Shown one piece after another: positions 1-8,735 of a stretch of 64,000 bases of DNA. The DNA is from Tenacibaculum haliotis. Lineage in GTDB: Bacteria > Bacteroidota > Bacteroidia > Flavobacteriales > Flavobacteriaceae. The DNA lies in the NCBI RefSeq assembly GCF_025215075.1, contig NZ_JAOBTH010000027.1, positions 248,001-312,000 of the forward strand, given 5' to 3'. Below the pieces are notes generated by a model, which made no database searches, was not told where the DNA came from, and was given only the letters and a program-made list of their open reading frames with translations. The position numbers and the translations under genes are program-made. Positions within the stretch are counted from its first letter, which is position 1, and the number at the start of each line of letters is the position of its first letter.

Positions 1-546
1 GCTGTAGCTAACAATACATCTTTACCTATTATGGTGTACAACAACCCAGTTGATTATAAAGTTGAAGTTACTTTAAATATGTTTGATGAATTGCTAAAAT
101 GTGATAATATTGAAGCAGTTAAAGAATCTACCAGGGATATATCTAATGTAACAAGAATTAAAAATCGCTTTGGAAATAGATTGAAAATTATGACAGGTGT
201 AGACACTATAGCTTTAGAAAGTTTACTGATGGGAGCTGATGGCTGGGTTGCTGGGTTAGTTTGTGCTTTCCCTAAAGAAACAGTTGCCATTTATGAGCTA
301 CAGAAAGCAGGAAAAATTAAAGAAGCTTTAGAAATTTATCGTTGGTTTTTACCATTGCTAGAGTTAGATATAAATTCTAAATTAGTACAAAACATAAAAT
401 TAGCTGAAGTGGCTACTGGTATAGGTACCGAAAATGTTCGCGCTCCTCGTTTACCTTTAATTGGTACCGAAAGAGCACAAGTATTAAAAATTATTGAAAA
501 CGGATTAAAAAATAGACCAACCTTACCTGATTATAAAAATTTATAA
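1..546 (+). CDS. DHDPS/NAL-family lyase, probable 1-pyrroline-4-hydroxy-2-carboxylate deaminase (5' partial)
   Basis: The frame is open from base 1, so the N-terminus lies outside the window; the first Met seen (base 31) is internal. The visible C-terminal ~180 residues have the (beta/alpha)8 features of the dihydrodipicolinate synthase/N-acetylneuraminate lyase superfamily: the YNNP motif at bases 37-48 and the Schiff-base lysine context VKESTRD, with the Lys codon at 121-123. Members next to hydroxyproline genes deaminate 1-pyrroline-4-hydroxy-2-carboxylate to 2-oxoglutarate semialdehyde. That reaction is assigned from context: the following genes encode the semialdehyde dehydrogenase, the epimerase and an amino-acid dehydrogenase. 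One base separates it from the next gene, so they are co-transcribed. A true DapA is the alternative; the neighbours argue against it. Confidence 0.85.
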   Translation, partial: AVANNTSLPIMVYNNPVDYKVEVTLNMFDELLKCDNIEAVKESTRDISNVTRIKNRFGNRLKIMTGVDTIALESLLMGADGWVAGLVCAFPKETVAIYELQKAGKIKEALEIYRWFLPLLELDINSKLVQNIKLAEVATGIGTENVRAPRLPLIGTERAQVLKIIENGLKNRPTLPDYKNL

Positions 547-547
547 A

Positions 548-2134
548 ATGATTACAGGAAAAAACTATATAGGAAGTACGTTAACCGCTTCAGGAAAAAC
601 AACATATACCACATTTAATCCTGAATTAAATAAGAAAAACAACACTGTTTTTACAGAGGCTACTGTTAATGAAATTAACGATGCCATTTCTTTAGCTTCA
701 AAAGCATTTAAAGAGTACAGTATTGTTTCTGGAAAACAAAAAGCTGGTTTTTTAAATGCTATCGCAGATGAAATTTTAGCTTTAGATAATGAATTAATAA
801 AAATGTATTGCTCTGAAACTGGTTTGCCAGAAGGCAGAGCAAAAGGAGAACGAGGAAGAACTATTAATCAACTACGATCTTTTGCTGATTTAGTTTCAGA
901 CGGTTCATGGGTTTCTGCAACAATTGATACTGCTATTCCAAATAGAGAACCAATACCAAAATCAGATATCCGAAAAATGAATATTCCTTTAGGACCAGTC
1001 GTTGTTTTCGGAGCAAGTAACTTCCCTTTAGCCTATTCAACCGCTGGAGGTGACACCGCTGCCGCATTTGCTGCTGGATGCCCCGTAATTGTAAAATCAC
1101 ATCCAATGCATGCGGGAACCGGTGAATTAATAGCATCAGCAATTATAAAGGCTGCTAAAAATACAGGAATGCCTAATGGTGTTTTCTCTAATTTAAATTC
1201 TAGCGGAATTGAAGTTGGACAACAATTAGTTGCTCATCCAAAAGTTAAAGCAGTAGGTTTTACAGGAAGCATAAAAGGCGGTAGAGCTTTGTTCGATTTG
1301 GCTGCAAAACGTGAGGAACCTATTCCTGTTTTTGCAGAAATGGGAAGCGTAAACCCAGTGATACTTTTTCCTAAAGCATTAGAAAATCGAGCAGAAACCT
1401 TAGCCACAACATATGCCAGTTCTATAACCGTAGGTACAGGGCAATTTTGTACAAACCCTGGTTTAATTTTAGGGATTAAAGGAGCTCATTTATCAAAATT
1501 CATTAATGATTTGGGTCATAAAATTGTAGCGATAAATCCTAGTTGTATGCTACATCCAAATATTATAAAAGCTTATGAGAATAATAAACAAACGGCAATT
1601 ACTCAAAAAGGATTAACAGTTGTTGCTGATTACGAAAGCGAAGTCCAATCTAATTATGCTCACCAAGTAATTACAACTGTTAAAGGCGAAACATTTTTAA
1701 ACAATCCAAAACTACATCAAGAAGTCTTTGGTCCTTTTTCTATGGTTGTACAATGTGAAAATGCAATTCAACTAGAAAAAATAATTTCGAAATTAGAAGG
1801 CCAATTAACAGGTACTATAATTTCTGATAAAAATGAAGTTGCTAATTATCCAACTATCATTTCTGCTTTACAAAACAGAGTTGGACGAATTATATTTAAT
1901 GGCGTGCCAACAGGTGTAGAAGTTTGTCCATCTATGGTTCACGGTGGCCCATACCCTGCCTCTACAGATAGTAGGTTTACTGCTGTTGGAATTCATTCTA
2001 TAAAACGTTGGGTACGTCCTTTTAGTTATCAAGATTGGCCAAATGAATTATTACCTGATGAATTAAAAAACGAAAACCCCTTGGTGATTTTACGTACAGT
2101 TAACGGTAGCACTACAAAACAACAAATACTTTAA
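548..2134 (+). CDS. 2,5-dioxovalerate (2-oxoglutarate semialdehyde) dehydrogenase, NADP-type aldehyde dehydrogenase
   Basis: This 528-residue aldehyde dehydrogenase superfamily protein should oxidise 2-oxoglutarate semialdehyde to 2-oxoglutarate, the last step of hydroxyproline breakdown. Visible catalytic features are Asn158 in GASNFP, Lys183 in IVKSHP for the cofactor, general base Glu264 in FAEMGS and nucleophile Cys301 in GQFCTNPG. The GASNFPLAYST and FAEMGSVNP signatures are typical of the 2,5-dioxovalerate dehydrogenase branch rather than betaine-aldehyde enzymes. It starts one base after the deaminase stop and is followed by a 156-bp gap with its own promoter, so it ends the first transcription unit. 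Substrate assignment rests on family plus context. Confidence 0.88.
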   Translation: MITGKNYIGSTLTASGKTTYTTFNPELNKKNNTVFTEATVNEINDAISLASKAFKEYSIVSGKQKAGFLNAIADEILALDNELIKMYCSETGLPEGRAKGERGRTINQLRSFADLVSDGSWVSATIDTAIPNREPIPKSDIRKMNIPLGPVVVFGASNFPLAYSTAGGDTAAAFAAGCPVIVKSHPMHAGTGELIASAIIKAAKNTGMPNGVFSNLNSSGIEVGQQLVAHPKVKAVGFTGSIKGGRALFDLAAKREEPIPVFAEMGSVNPVILFPKALENRAETLATTYASSITVGTGQFCTNPGLILGIKGAHLSKFINDLGHKIVAINPSCMLHPNIIKAYENNKQTAITQKGLTVVADYESEVQSNYAHQVITTVKGETFLNNPKLHQEVFGPFSMVVQCENAIQLEKIISKLEGQLTGTIISDKNEVANYPTIISALQNRVGRIIFNGVPTGVEVCPSMVHGGPYPASTDSRFTAVGIHSIKRWVRPFSYQDWPNELLPDELKNENPLVILRTVNGSTTKQQIL

Positions 2135-2177
2135 CAAAAATTAACACTTTCTTTAGAAAATCAAAAAAACTAAATAT

Positions 2178-2185
2178 TACTTTTG
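2178..2185 (+). promoter_or_regulatory. -7 promoter element for hydroxyproline epimerase
   Basis: TACTTTTG matches the Bacteroidetes -7 consensus TAnnTTTG. It lies 106 bases before the epimerase ATG, implying a leader of about 100 nt. No convincing -33 TTTG was found at the ideal distance, so strength is uncertain. Confidence 0.45.
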
Positions 2186-2211
2186 AGTAAGCTAAAGAAA
2201 TTGAAAACAAA

Positions 2212-2277
2212 GCCAGCTTCGTTTTTCTTAATTAGAGAGATTTTGAAGGGTTTTTTCTAGGAAGAATACAAGCTGGC
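2212..2277 (+). promoter_or_regulatory. Long hairpin in epimerase leader
   Basis: GCCAGCTT (2212-2219) is perfectly complementary to AAGCTGGC (2270-2277). The inner flanks (TTTTTCTT on one side, GGAAGAATA on the other) can extend the stem imperfectly. The arm ends 13 bases before the epimerase ATG. It has no U-tract, so it is not a simple terminator; an attenuator, a processing site or a translation control element are possibilities. Function is inference. Confidence 0.4.
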
Positions 2278-2290
2278 GATTCAATTTAGC

Positions 2291-3298
2291 ATGAAAAAAA
2301 CTTTCTTTTGCGTTGATGCGCATACTTGCGGAAATCCCGTAAGAGTTATCACTGGTGGTAGTCCAAATTTAATTGGCGCTAACATGAGCGAAAAGCGACA
2401 ACATTTTTTAAAAAAATATGATTGGATTCGTAAAGGATTAATGTTCGAACCTCGCGGACATGATATGATGAGTGGTTCAATATTATTTCCTCCTCACAAT
2501 CCTAAAAATGATTTTGCTATTTTATTTATAGAAACTTCTGGTTGTTTACCAATGTGCGGTCATGGAACTATCGGAACCGTTACTATTGCAATTGAAGAAG
2601 GCTTAATTACTCCAAAAATTCCTGGAAAAATAAAAATGGAAGCTCCTGCTGGTTTGGTTAATATTGAATATGGTCAAACAGGTAAAAAAGTTGATTGGGT
2701 AAAATTAACGAATGTAAAAAGTTACTTAGCTGCTGAAAACTTAACAATTGATTGCCCAGAATTAGGTAAAATTACTTTTGATGTTGCTTACGGAGGTAAT
2801 TATTATGCAATTGTAGATCCTCAGAAAAATTTTTCTGGAGTACATGATTTTACCGCTAGTAAAATCATTCAATATTCTCAAATTGTTAGAAATAGAATTA
2901 ATGAGAAATATCCTGCTATGTTTATTCATCCTGAAAACAATACTATTAGAAATGTAACTCACATGCTATGGACAGGCAATCCGATTGACCCAACATCATC
3001 AGGAAGAAATGCTGTTTTTTATGGCGATAAAGCTATTGACAGAAGCCCTTGTGGCACAGGAACTTCAGCTCGTTTAGCACAACTATATGCTAAAGGGAAA
3101 TTAAAAATTGGAGAAAAATTTATTCATGAAAGCTATATCGGAAGCAAATTTACTGGATGTGTAGAGGAAGAAACTTCTTTAAATGGTAAACTAGCAATTA
3201 TACCAAGTATAAAAGGTTGGGCAAAAGTATTTGGGTATAACACGATTATTATTGATAGAGAAGATGATCCGTATGCTTATGGTTTTCAAGTAATATAA
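2291..3298 (+). CDS. 4-hydroxyproline 2-epimerase (proline racemase family)
   Basis: The 335-residue product inverts C2 of trans-4-hydroxy-L-proline to give cis-4-hydroxy-D-proline. It has the two-base active site of the proline racemase family: Cys89 in MCGHGTIG and Cys254 in DRSPCGTGTSAR. Having Cys at both positions fits an epimerase or racemase; the family's 3-hydroxyproline dehydratases have Thr at the second. Proline racemase is the alternative, but the pathway neighbours favour hydroxyproline. It leads the second transcription unit of the cluster, behind its own -7 element and a hairpin-bearing leader. Confidence 0.9.
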   Translation: MKKTFFCVDAHTCGNPVRVITGGSPNLIGANMSEKRQHFLKKYDWIRKGLMFEPRGHDMMSGSILFPPHNPKNDFAILFIETSGCLPMCGHGTIGTVTIAIEEGLITPKIPGKIKMEAPAGLVNIEYGQTGKKVDWVKLTNVKSYLAAENLTIDCPELGKITFDVAYGGNYYAIVDPQKNFSGVHDFTASKIIQYSQIVRNRINEKYPAMFIHPENNTIRNVTHMLWTGNPIDPTSSGRNAVFYGDKAIDRSPCGTGTSARLAQLYAKGKLKIGEKFIHESYIGSKFTGCVEEETSLNGKLAIIPSIKGWAKVFGYNTIIIDREDDPYAYGFQVI

Positions 3299-3322
3299 TA
3301 ACGTAATTCATTATTAATTTTC

Positions 3323-3583
3323 ATGAAAATAATTAAAGAAAACATACTAAATAACCACTGTTATACTGTACTTGTTTATCAAAGGATAAATAAAAAACTA
3401 GGTATCGATTTTTCAAAAGAAGAAATTGAAATTTTTCTTGAAAAAATACTAAGGGAAACAAATTTAGAACACTACGAAAAGAAAGGTAAAAATTATTATA
3501 TCACCAATAAAGAACACAATATAAAAATTACAATTAATTCAAATACTTTTAGAGTTATAACTGTAGATAAAATAACACATTAA
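3323..3583 (+). CDS. Small DUF3781-like protein
   Basis: This 86-residue soluble protein has no signal peptide. It carries the features I associate with DUF3781: an N-terminal LVYQRINKKLG stretch, a helical charged centre and a C-terminal ITINSNTFRVITVDK strand region. DUF3781 assignment is from memory of the family and should be checked. It sits 24 bases after the epimerase and its stop codon abuts the ATG of the next gene, so it is co-transcribed with the catabolic genes. It is not a known pathway enzyme; its role here is unknown. Confidence 0.65.
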   Translation: MKIIKENILNNHCYTVLVYQRINKKLGIDFSKEEIEIFLEKILRETNLEHYEKKGKNYYITNKEHNIKITINSNTFRVITVDKITH

Positions 3584-4831
3584 ATGTCGAAAAAAGTATT
3601 GATAATCGGAGGCGGTATTATAGGATTATGTACTGCTTATTATTTGCAAAAAAAAGGAAATAAGGTAACTATAATCGATAAATCCGATTTTACAAGCGGT
3701 GCTTCTTATGTAAATGCAGGTTTTATAACCCCAAGCCATATTATTTCTTTAGCAGCTCCGGGGATGATTAATAAAGGAATTAAATGGATGCTAAACCCTG
3801 AAAGTCCTTTTTATGTTAAACCTCGCTTAGATTATGATTTTTTAAAATGGAGTTGGTTGTTTAAAAAAGCTTCCACTACTCAAAAAGTAGAAAGTGCCAT
3901 CAAAGTAATTAAAGATATTAACCTTCTTAGCAAAAATCTTTATGAAGACATCAAAGCTTCAAATGATTTCGATTTTTTTTATCAGCATAAAGGATTGTTA
4001 ATGTGCTACCAAACTGATAAAGCTGGCGAAGAAGAATGGATTACTGGGCAACGCGGGATTAAAGAAGGGCTACATGTTGAAAATTTAACAAAAAAACAAG
4101 TTTTAAAGCTAGAACCTGATGCAGGTTTAAATATTAAAGGAGCCGTTTATTACCATTCTGATGCACATATGACACCCAATGAATTTATGCTTCAGTTAAA
4201 AAACTATTTAGTAAAAAACAATGTTACTATTTTGGCTAATGAAGAGGTTTTAGATATCAATTTACTGGGAGATAAAGTATCATCGATAAAAACTGATAAA
4301 CAAGAATTATTTGCAGATGAGATTATTGTAGCTACAGGTTCTTGGTCACAAAAACTACTAAAAAAACTAAATACAACAATTCCGGTTCAGGCAGGAAAAG
4401 GGTATCGAATAAATGTGTCTAAAAAAACAGGGATTACAATTCCTGCTATTCTGATAGAAGCCAAAGTTGCAGTAACACCAATGAATGGATTTACGCGTTT
4501 TGCTGGCACTATGGAAGTTGATACAATTAACCATACTATAAATACACGAAGAGTTGATGCGATTGCAAAAGCTGGTGAAAAATATTATGATGGATTAAAA
4601 ATTGAGCAACATGATATAGACAACGCCGCTTGTGGTTTAAGACCTTGTTCTCCTGACGGATTGCCATATATTGGACGCTTATCTAAAGTTAAAAATGTAA
4701 CTATTGCAACAGGGCATGCAATGATGGGCTGGAGCTTAGGTCCAGCAACCGGAAAATTAGTTTCAGAAATTATATCCGAAGAAAAAACAAGTTTAAATAT
4801 TACGCCTTTTAATCCAAATAGATTTGATTAA
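3584..4831 (+). CDS. FAD-dependent D-hydroxyproline dehydrogenase (DadA/DAO family)
   Basis: This 415-residue flavoprotein begins with a dinucleotide-binding fold: VLIIGGGIIGLCTAYYL (about residues 5-21) followed by the acidic residue in TIIDKSD. The C-terminus has the DAO-family substrate and flavin region with CGLRPCSPDGLPYIG and GHAMMGWSLGPATGK. In this setting it should oxidise cis-4-hydroxy-D-proline to 1-pyrroline-4-hydroxy-2-carboxylate, feeding the deaminase at the start of the window. A general D-amino-acid dehydrogenase is the alternative. It ends the cluster and is followed by a symmetrical terminator. Confidence 0.85.
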   Translation: MSKKVLIIGGGIIGLCTAYYLQKKGNKVTIIDKSDFTSGASYVNAGFITPSHIISLAAPGMINKGIKWMLNPESPFYVKPRLDYDFLKWSWLFKKASTTQKVESAIKVIKDINLLSKNLYEDIKASNDFDFFYQHKGLLMCYQTDKAGEEEWITGQRGIKEGLHVENLTKKQVLKLEPDAGLNIKGAVYYHSDAHMTPNEFMLQLKNYLVKNNVTILANEEVLDINLLGDKVSSIKTDKQELFADEIIVATGSWSQKLLKKLNTTIPVQAGKGYRINVSKKTGITIPAILIEAKVAVTPMNGFTRFAGTMEVDTINHTINTRRVDAIAKAGEKYYDGLKIEQHDIDNAACGLRPCSPDGLPYIGRLSKVKNVTIATGHAMMGWSLGPATGKLVSEIISEEKTSLNITPFNPNRFD

Positions 4832-4835
4832 AAAT

Positions 4836-4868
4836 AAAACATCCACTTTAAATTAAAGTGGATGTTTT
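4836..4868. terminator. Bidirectional rho-independent terminator
   Basis: A 15-bp perfect stem (4836-4850 with 4854-4868, loop of 3) has A/T runs on both sides. It lies between the converging stops at 4831 and 4873 and can serve both strands. Confidence 0.85.
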
Positions 4869-4872
4869 TATT

Positions 4873-6852
4873 TTATTTCTTAAAATTAGCGATTCCTTTT
4901 TCTAACCAATTATAATATTCATCTACATCTGGTGTGTAAGATACAGGAACTATCAGATTAGATTCGTCATGCGCCATTAATACATAAAATGGTTGTGAAT
5001 TTGCTTTGTATTTTATGGTTTGTAATTCACTCCACTTTTGTCCAATGTATTTTAATTTCTTCCCAGGGTTTAATTTAGAATTTACAACCTCATCTTCTTT
5101 TAAAGCTCTTTTATCATCCACATATAATGATATTAAAACAACCTTGCTTTTTAAAATATTTAGCACCTTAGGTTTTACCCAAACATTCTGCTCCATTTTA
5201 CGACAATTTACACAAGCGTGCCCTGTAAAATCTATCATTACTGGTTTCCCTACTTTTTTAGCATATGCAAGCCCTTTGTCATAATCGTGAAAAGAAATAA
5301 TATCATGAGGAGGCATTAAATGCGCTCCTTCTGGTAAACCGCTGTGAGTTTTTTCAGAATTAGTCTCTGAAACTACTAGTGTATTTTTCTTTGTAAACCC
5401 TACTCCATATGGAGACTCACTATAATGTTGTGGTGGCGGAAAAGCACTAATTAAATTTAAAGGTGCCCCCCATAAACCTGGTAACATATAAATAGTAAAT
5501 GATCCTACAATTAACCCTAAAGAAAGCCTACCTACAGAAATATGTTTCTGTGGGCTATCATGAGGCAATTGAATTTTCCCTAATAAATAAAATGTTAAAG
5601 CTCCGAATATTGCAATCCAAATAGCAATAAAAACTTCTCTTTCTAATAGATGTAATTGTAAAACTAAATCGGCATTCGATAAGAATTTAAAAGCTAATGC
5701 TAATTCTAAAAATCCTAATACAACTTTCACTGTATTTAACCAACCTCCTGATTTTGGTAATGAATTTAACCAACCTGGAAAAGCTGCAAACAATGCAAAT
5801 GGTATTGCGATAGCTGATGAAAATCCTAACATACCTATAATAGGTGCGATACCCCCTTTTGAGGCAGCCTCTACCAACAATGTTCCTACAATTGGCCCAG
5901 TACAAGAAAATGATACAATTGCTAAGGCTAATGCCATAAAAAAGATTCCTATTAAACCTCCTCTATCTGCTTGTGAATCTACTTTTGTTGCCCAAGAACT
6001 CGGCAATGTAATTTCAAAAGCACCTAAAAAAGACACTGCAAAAATTACTAAAATTAAAAAGAAAGCAATATTAAACCATACATTAGTTGACAAAGCATTT
6101 AAAGCATCAGCACCAAAAACACCTGTTACTACAGTACCTAATAATACATATATACCAATAATTGAAATTCCGTAAATAATTGCATTTTTTATTCCTTTTG
6201 CTTTGCTTTTACTTTGTTTCGTAAAGAAACTTACCGTCATTGGAATCATCGGGAAAACACAAGGTGTTAATAATGCTGCAAACCCTGATAAGAAAGCAAT
6301 AAAGAAAATACTTAACAATCCTTTTTTATCTTCCTTAGTGTCATCATCTACTTTAGCAACATCAGAAGTTGTTTTCTTTTTAGATACACTTTTCGTTAAA
6401 TCAAAAACCAACTCAATTTCTTTTGGCGGCAAACATTGTTCTTCAGTACAGGCAATAAACTCAACAAAAGCACTAACTGCTGTAATTGTAGGATCAACTA
6501 GTTCTATTTCTTGTTCAAAAACAGCTTTATGAGCAAAGGATTTTATATTCATTCCTGCTTCACTAAATAGTTTTGTAAACTTTACTTTTCCTTTAGGTTC
6601 TTTGGTATTTCCTATTATTTTTAAAGTTCCTCCATTATCATCATACGTAAAAGTTGTGGGTATAGGCCCACCTTTTGGCACTTCTTGAGAATACAAACTC
6701 CAACCATCTTCAATCGTTGCTACTGTTAGTAACTTATATTTTGAATCTGTAATTTTTTCTACTTTGGTTGTCCATTTAATCGGATTAAATATCTGGCCTG
6801 TTACCGTTAAATTTATCAATAAACTAAACAGTATTATAAATATTTTTTTCAT
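4873..6852 (-). CDS. dsbD: Thiol:disulfide interchange protein DsbD
   Basis: This 659-residue protein moves electrons from cytoplasmic thioredoxin across the inner membrane to periplasmic thiols. In order: a signal peptide (about 1-20), a periplasmic alpha domain ending in the cysteine pair CTEEQCLPP (about 135-145), a CcdA-like membrane domain with conserved cysteines in [10 protein letters not shown] and FSCTGPIVG, and a C-terminal thioredoxin-like domain with CVNC ([11 protein letters not shown]). A long linker separates the membrane and thioredoxin parts. The gene just upstream duplicates only the alpha domain. All functional cysteines expected for DsbD are present. Confidence 0.92.
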   Translation of the reverse strand: MKKIFIILFSLLINLTVTGQIFNPIKWTTKVEKITDSKYKLLTVATIEDGWSLYSQEVPKGGPIPTTFTYDDNGGTLKIIGNTKEPKGKVKFTKLFSEAGMNIKSFAHKAVFEQEIELVDPTITAVSAFVEFIACTEEQCLPPKEIELVFDLTKSVSKKKTTSDVAKVDDDTKEDKKGLLSIFFIAFLSGFAALLTPCVFPMIPMTVSFFTKQSKSKAKGIKNAIIYGISIIGIYVLLGTVVTGVFGADALNALSTNVWFNIAFFLILVIFAVSFLGAFEITLPSSWATKVDSQADRGGLIGIFFMALALAIVSFSCTGPIVGTLLVEAASKGGIAPIIGMLGFSSAIAIPFALFAAFPGWLNSLPKSGGWLNTVKVVLGFLELALAFKFLSNADLVLQLHLLEREVFIAIWIAIFGALTFYLLGKIQLPHDSPQKHISVGRLSLGLIVGSFTIYMLPGLWGAPLNLISAFPPPQHYSESPYGVGFTKKNTLVVSETNSEKTHSGLPEGAHLMPPHDIISFHDYDKGLAYAKKVGKPVMIDFTGHACVNCRKMEQNVWVKPKVLNILKSKVVLISLYVDDKRALKEDEVVNSKLNPGKKLKYIGQKWSELQTIKYKANSQPFYVLMAHDESNLIVPVSYTPDVDEYYNWLEKGIANFKK

Positions 6853-6869
6853 CTAAATTTTATGGATAT

Positions 6870-7316
6870 TTAATTAATAGCAAAAGATAAATCTATTTCT
6901 TTAGGAGGTAAACAATTTTCTCCCGAGCAAACCATATACTCAACAGTTCCTTTTATAATAAATTTTTCATTTGTTTTTAATCTAATACGTTGCTTAAAAA
7001 CTGCTTTATTATCAAAATATTTAATGCGCATTTCAAACACCTCATCATCTACAACATGCCCTTCTCCTTCTTTGGTGTTTCCTTTTTTTAAGTAACGTTG
7101 ATCTCCCGTAAATGAAAACACTGTAGGTAATGGGCCTCCTTCTGGAATTTCTTGAGAATAGATATACCACTCATGATCTAAGGTAGCCGTAGCTATTAAT
7201 TCACTTTCTTTATCAGATATCTTTTTTACGCTAGTAGTCCATTTTACAGGATTATGAATTTGCCCATAAGAGACAAGGCTTATCGTAAAGATTAAGATTG
7301 TTATTAATTTCCTCAT
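6870..7316 (-). CDS. Secreted stand-alone DsbD alpha-domain protein
   Basis: This 148-residue secreted protein has a signal peptide ending near YGQ. It is clearly homologous to the first ~150 residues of the adjacent DsbD: both have a NPVKWTT or NPIKWTT motif, YSQEIPEGG or [14 protein letters not shown] or FEQEI, and a terminal cysteine pair before LPPKEI. The cysteines (CSGENC) are kept, so it could act as a soluble thiol-relay partner or substrate adaptor for DsbD. It lies 17 bases upstream in the same operon. A tandem domain duplication is the simplest origin. Confidence 0.82.
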   Translation of the reverse strand: MRKLITILIFTISLVSYGQIHNPVKWTTSVKKISDKESELIATATLDHEWYIYSQEIPEGGPLPTVFSFTGDQRYLKKGNTKEGEGHVVDDEVFEMRIKYFDNKAVFKQRIRLKTNEKFIIKGTVEYMVCSGENCLPPKEIDLSFAIN

Positions 7317-7424
7317 TTTTATACAATTAAAACTGTTATTCTATTTTTTGTAAAAATAGCATCTTTCTTGCTTAAATCAGCAACAATAAAAAAAGTTTAA
7401 CTTTTTAATTTTTAAACAAAAAAA

Positions 7425-7450
7425 AAGAGCAATCATTGCTGATTACTCTT
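7425..7450 (-). terminator. Terminator of tRNA-fMet copy 1
   Basis: On the minus strand, an 11-bp stem with one mismatch (7440-7450 with 7425-7435) and a 4-nt loop is followed by a run of T. It lies just downstream of the tRNA at 7457-7529. Confidence 0.8.
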
Positions 7451-7456
7451 TACTAG

Positions 7457-7529
<73 letters not shown>

Positions 7530-7539
7530 ATTTCGAGTG

Positions 7540-7547
7540 CAAAGATA
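7540..7547 (-). promoter_or_regulatory. -7 promoter element of tRNA-fMet copy 1
   Basis: TATCTTTG on the minus strand matches TAnnTTTG and ends 10 bases before C1 of the tRNA, the expected distance for transcription starting just before the tRNA. Confidence 0.75.
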
Positions 7548-7610
7548 CTTCTTTTTATTCTTTATACCCAAATAAAAAGATATATTTATTAATATTTTTT
7601 AAACAAAAAA

Positions 7611-7636
7611 AAGAGCAATCATTTCTGATTACTCTT
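7611..7636 (-). terminator. Terminator of tRNA-fMet copy 2
   Basis: The same stem as at copy 1 (7626-7636 with 7611-7621) with a one-base loop difference, followed on the minus strand by a T run. Confidence 0.8.
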
Positions 7637-7642
7637 TACTTG

Positions 7643-7715
<73 letters not shown>

Positions 7716-7725
7716 ATTTCGAGTG

Positions 7726-7733
7726 CAAATATA
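7726..7733 (-). promoter_or_regulatory. -7 promoter element of tRNA-fMet copy 2
   Basis: TATATTTG on the minus strand, ending 10 bases before C1 as in copy 1; it differs from copy 1 only at the free n positions. Confidence 0.75.
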
Positions 7734-7841
7734 CCCCTTTTAATTCCTCATATCCAAATAAAACTAGCTTTTAAAAAAATAAAATTAGTAACTCTAAGAA
7801 TAACAGCATTATAAAAAAAAGTTTTTTTAATTCAAACAACT

Positions 7842-7849
7842 TATCTTTG
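7842..7849 (+). promoter_or_regulatory. -7 promoter element of era, very close to the start codon
   Basis: TATCTTTG ends only 4 bases before the era ATG. Transcription would begin at or within a few bases of the ATG, so this promoter would yield a leaderless or nearly leaderless mRNA. Confidence 0.6.
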
Positions 7850-7853
7850 CCGC

Positions 7854-8735
7854 ATGACACATAAAGCAGGATTTGTAAACATCATCGGAAACCCAAATGT
7901 GGGAAAATCAACTTTAATGAACGCATTGGTTGGCGAGAAATTATCAATTATTACACCTAAAGCACAAACGACAAGACATCGTATTTTAGGAATTGTTAAT
8001 GACGACAATCATCAAGTTGTTTTTTCTGACACTCCAGGAATCATTAAACCTGCTTATGAGCTACAACAATCTATGATGGATTTTGTAAAATCAGCTTTTG
8101 AAGATGCTGATGTATTAATTTACATGGTAGAAGTTGGCGAGAAAGAATTAAAAAATGAAGCATTCTTTAATAAAATCATTCACAGTGAGATTCCTGTTAT
8201 CCTATTATTAAATAAGATAGACAAATCATCACAACAAGAAGTTGAAGATAAAATTGAATACTGGAAAAACAAAGTGCCTAATGCATTTGTTTATGTGATT
8301 TCTGCCTTAGAAAAATTTAATATCGATACTGTTTTTTCAAAAATAATAGAATTACTACCAGAAGCACCAGCCTTTTATCCGAAGGATCAATTAACAGATA
8401 AACCTGAACGTTTTTTTGTGAATGAGAAAATTCGCGAAAAAATTCTAACACATTATAAAAAAGAAATTCCGTATTCGATAGAAGTAGAAACTGAAGAATT
8501 TTTTGAGGAAGAAAGCATTATAAAAATCCGCTCGGTAATTATGGTGGAACGCGACACTCAAAAAGGAATAATTATTGGCCATAAAGGAACCGCTCTTAAA
8601 CGTGTAGGAACAGAATCACGTAAAGACTTAGAGTTGTTTTTTGATAAAAAAGTATTTTTAGAACTTTACGTAAAAGTAAATAAGAATTGGCGTTCTAATG
8701 AACGACAGTTAAAACGTTTTGGCTATAAAGATTAA
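7854..8735 (+). CDS. era: GTPase Era
   Basis: Era is an essential GTPase that binds 16S rRNA and acts in 30S maturation. The 293-residue length is standard. G motifs are all visible: GNPNVGKS (12-19), DTPG (59-62) and NKID (120-123). A C-terminal KH domain holds the GxxG-type loop in IIGHKGTALKRVG. The start is fixed because the P-loop begins at residue 12. The -7 element lies only 4 bases upstream. The 3' end overlaps the convergent membrane-protein gene by 4 bases; a second ribosome GTPase, der, lies just beyond it. Confidence 0.97.
   Translation: MTHKAGFVNIIGNPNVGKSTLMNALVGEKLSIITPKAQTTRHRILGIVNDDNHQVVFSDTPGIIKPAYELQQSMMDFVKSAFEDADVLIYMVEVGEKELKNEAFFNKIIHSEIPVILLLNKIDKSSQQEVEDKIEYWKNKVPNAFVYVISALEKFNIDTVFSKIIELLPEAPAFYPKDQLTDKPERFFVNEKIREKILTHYKKEIPYSIEVETEEFFEEESIIKIRSVIMVERDTQKGIIIGHKGTALKRVGTESRKDLELFFDKKVFLELYVKVNKNWRSNERQLKRFGYKD

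Noticed and set aside
6203-6532. Plus-strand frame within dsbD
   Set aside because: It runs antisense to conserved DsbD coding sequence and shows no domain.
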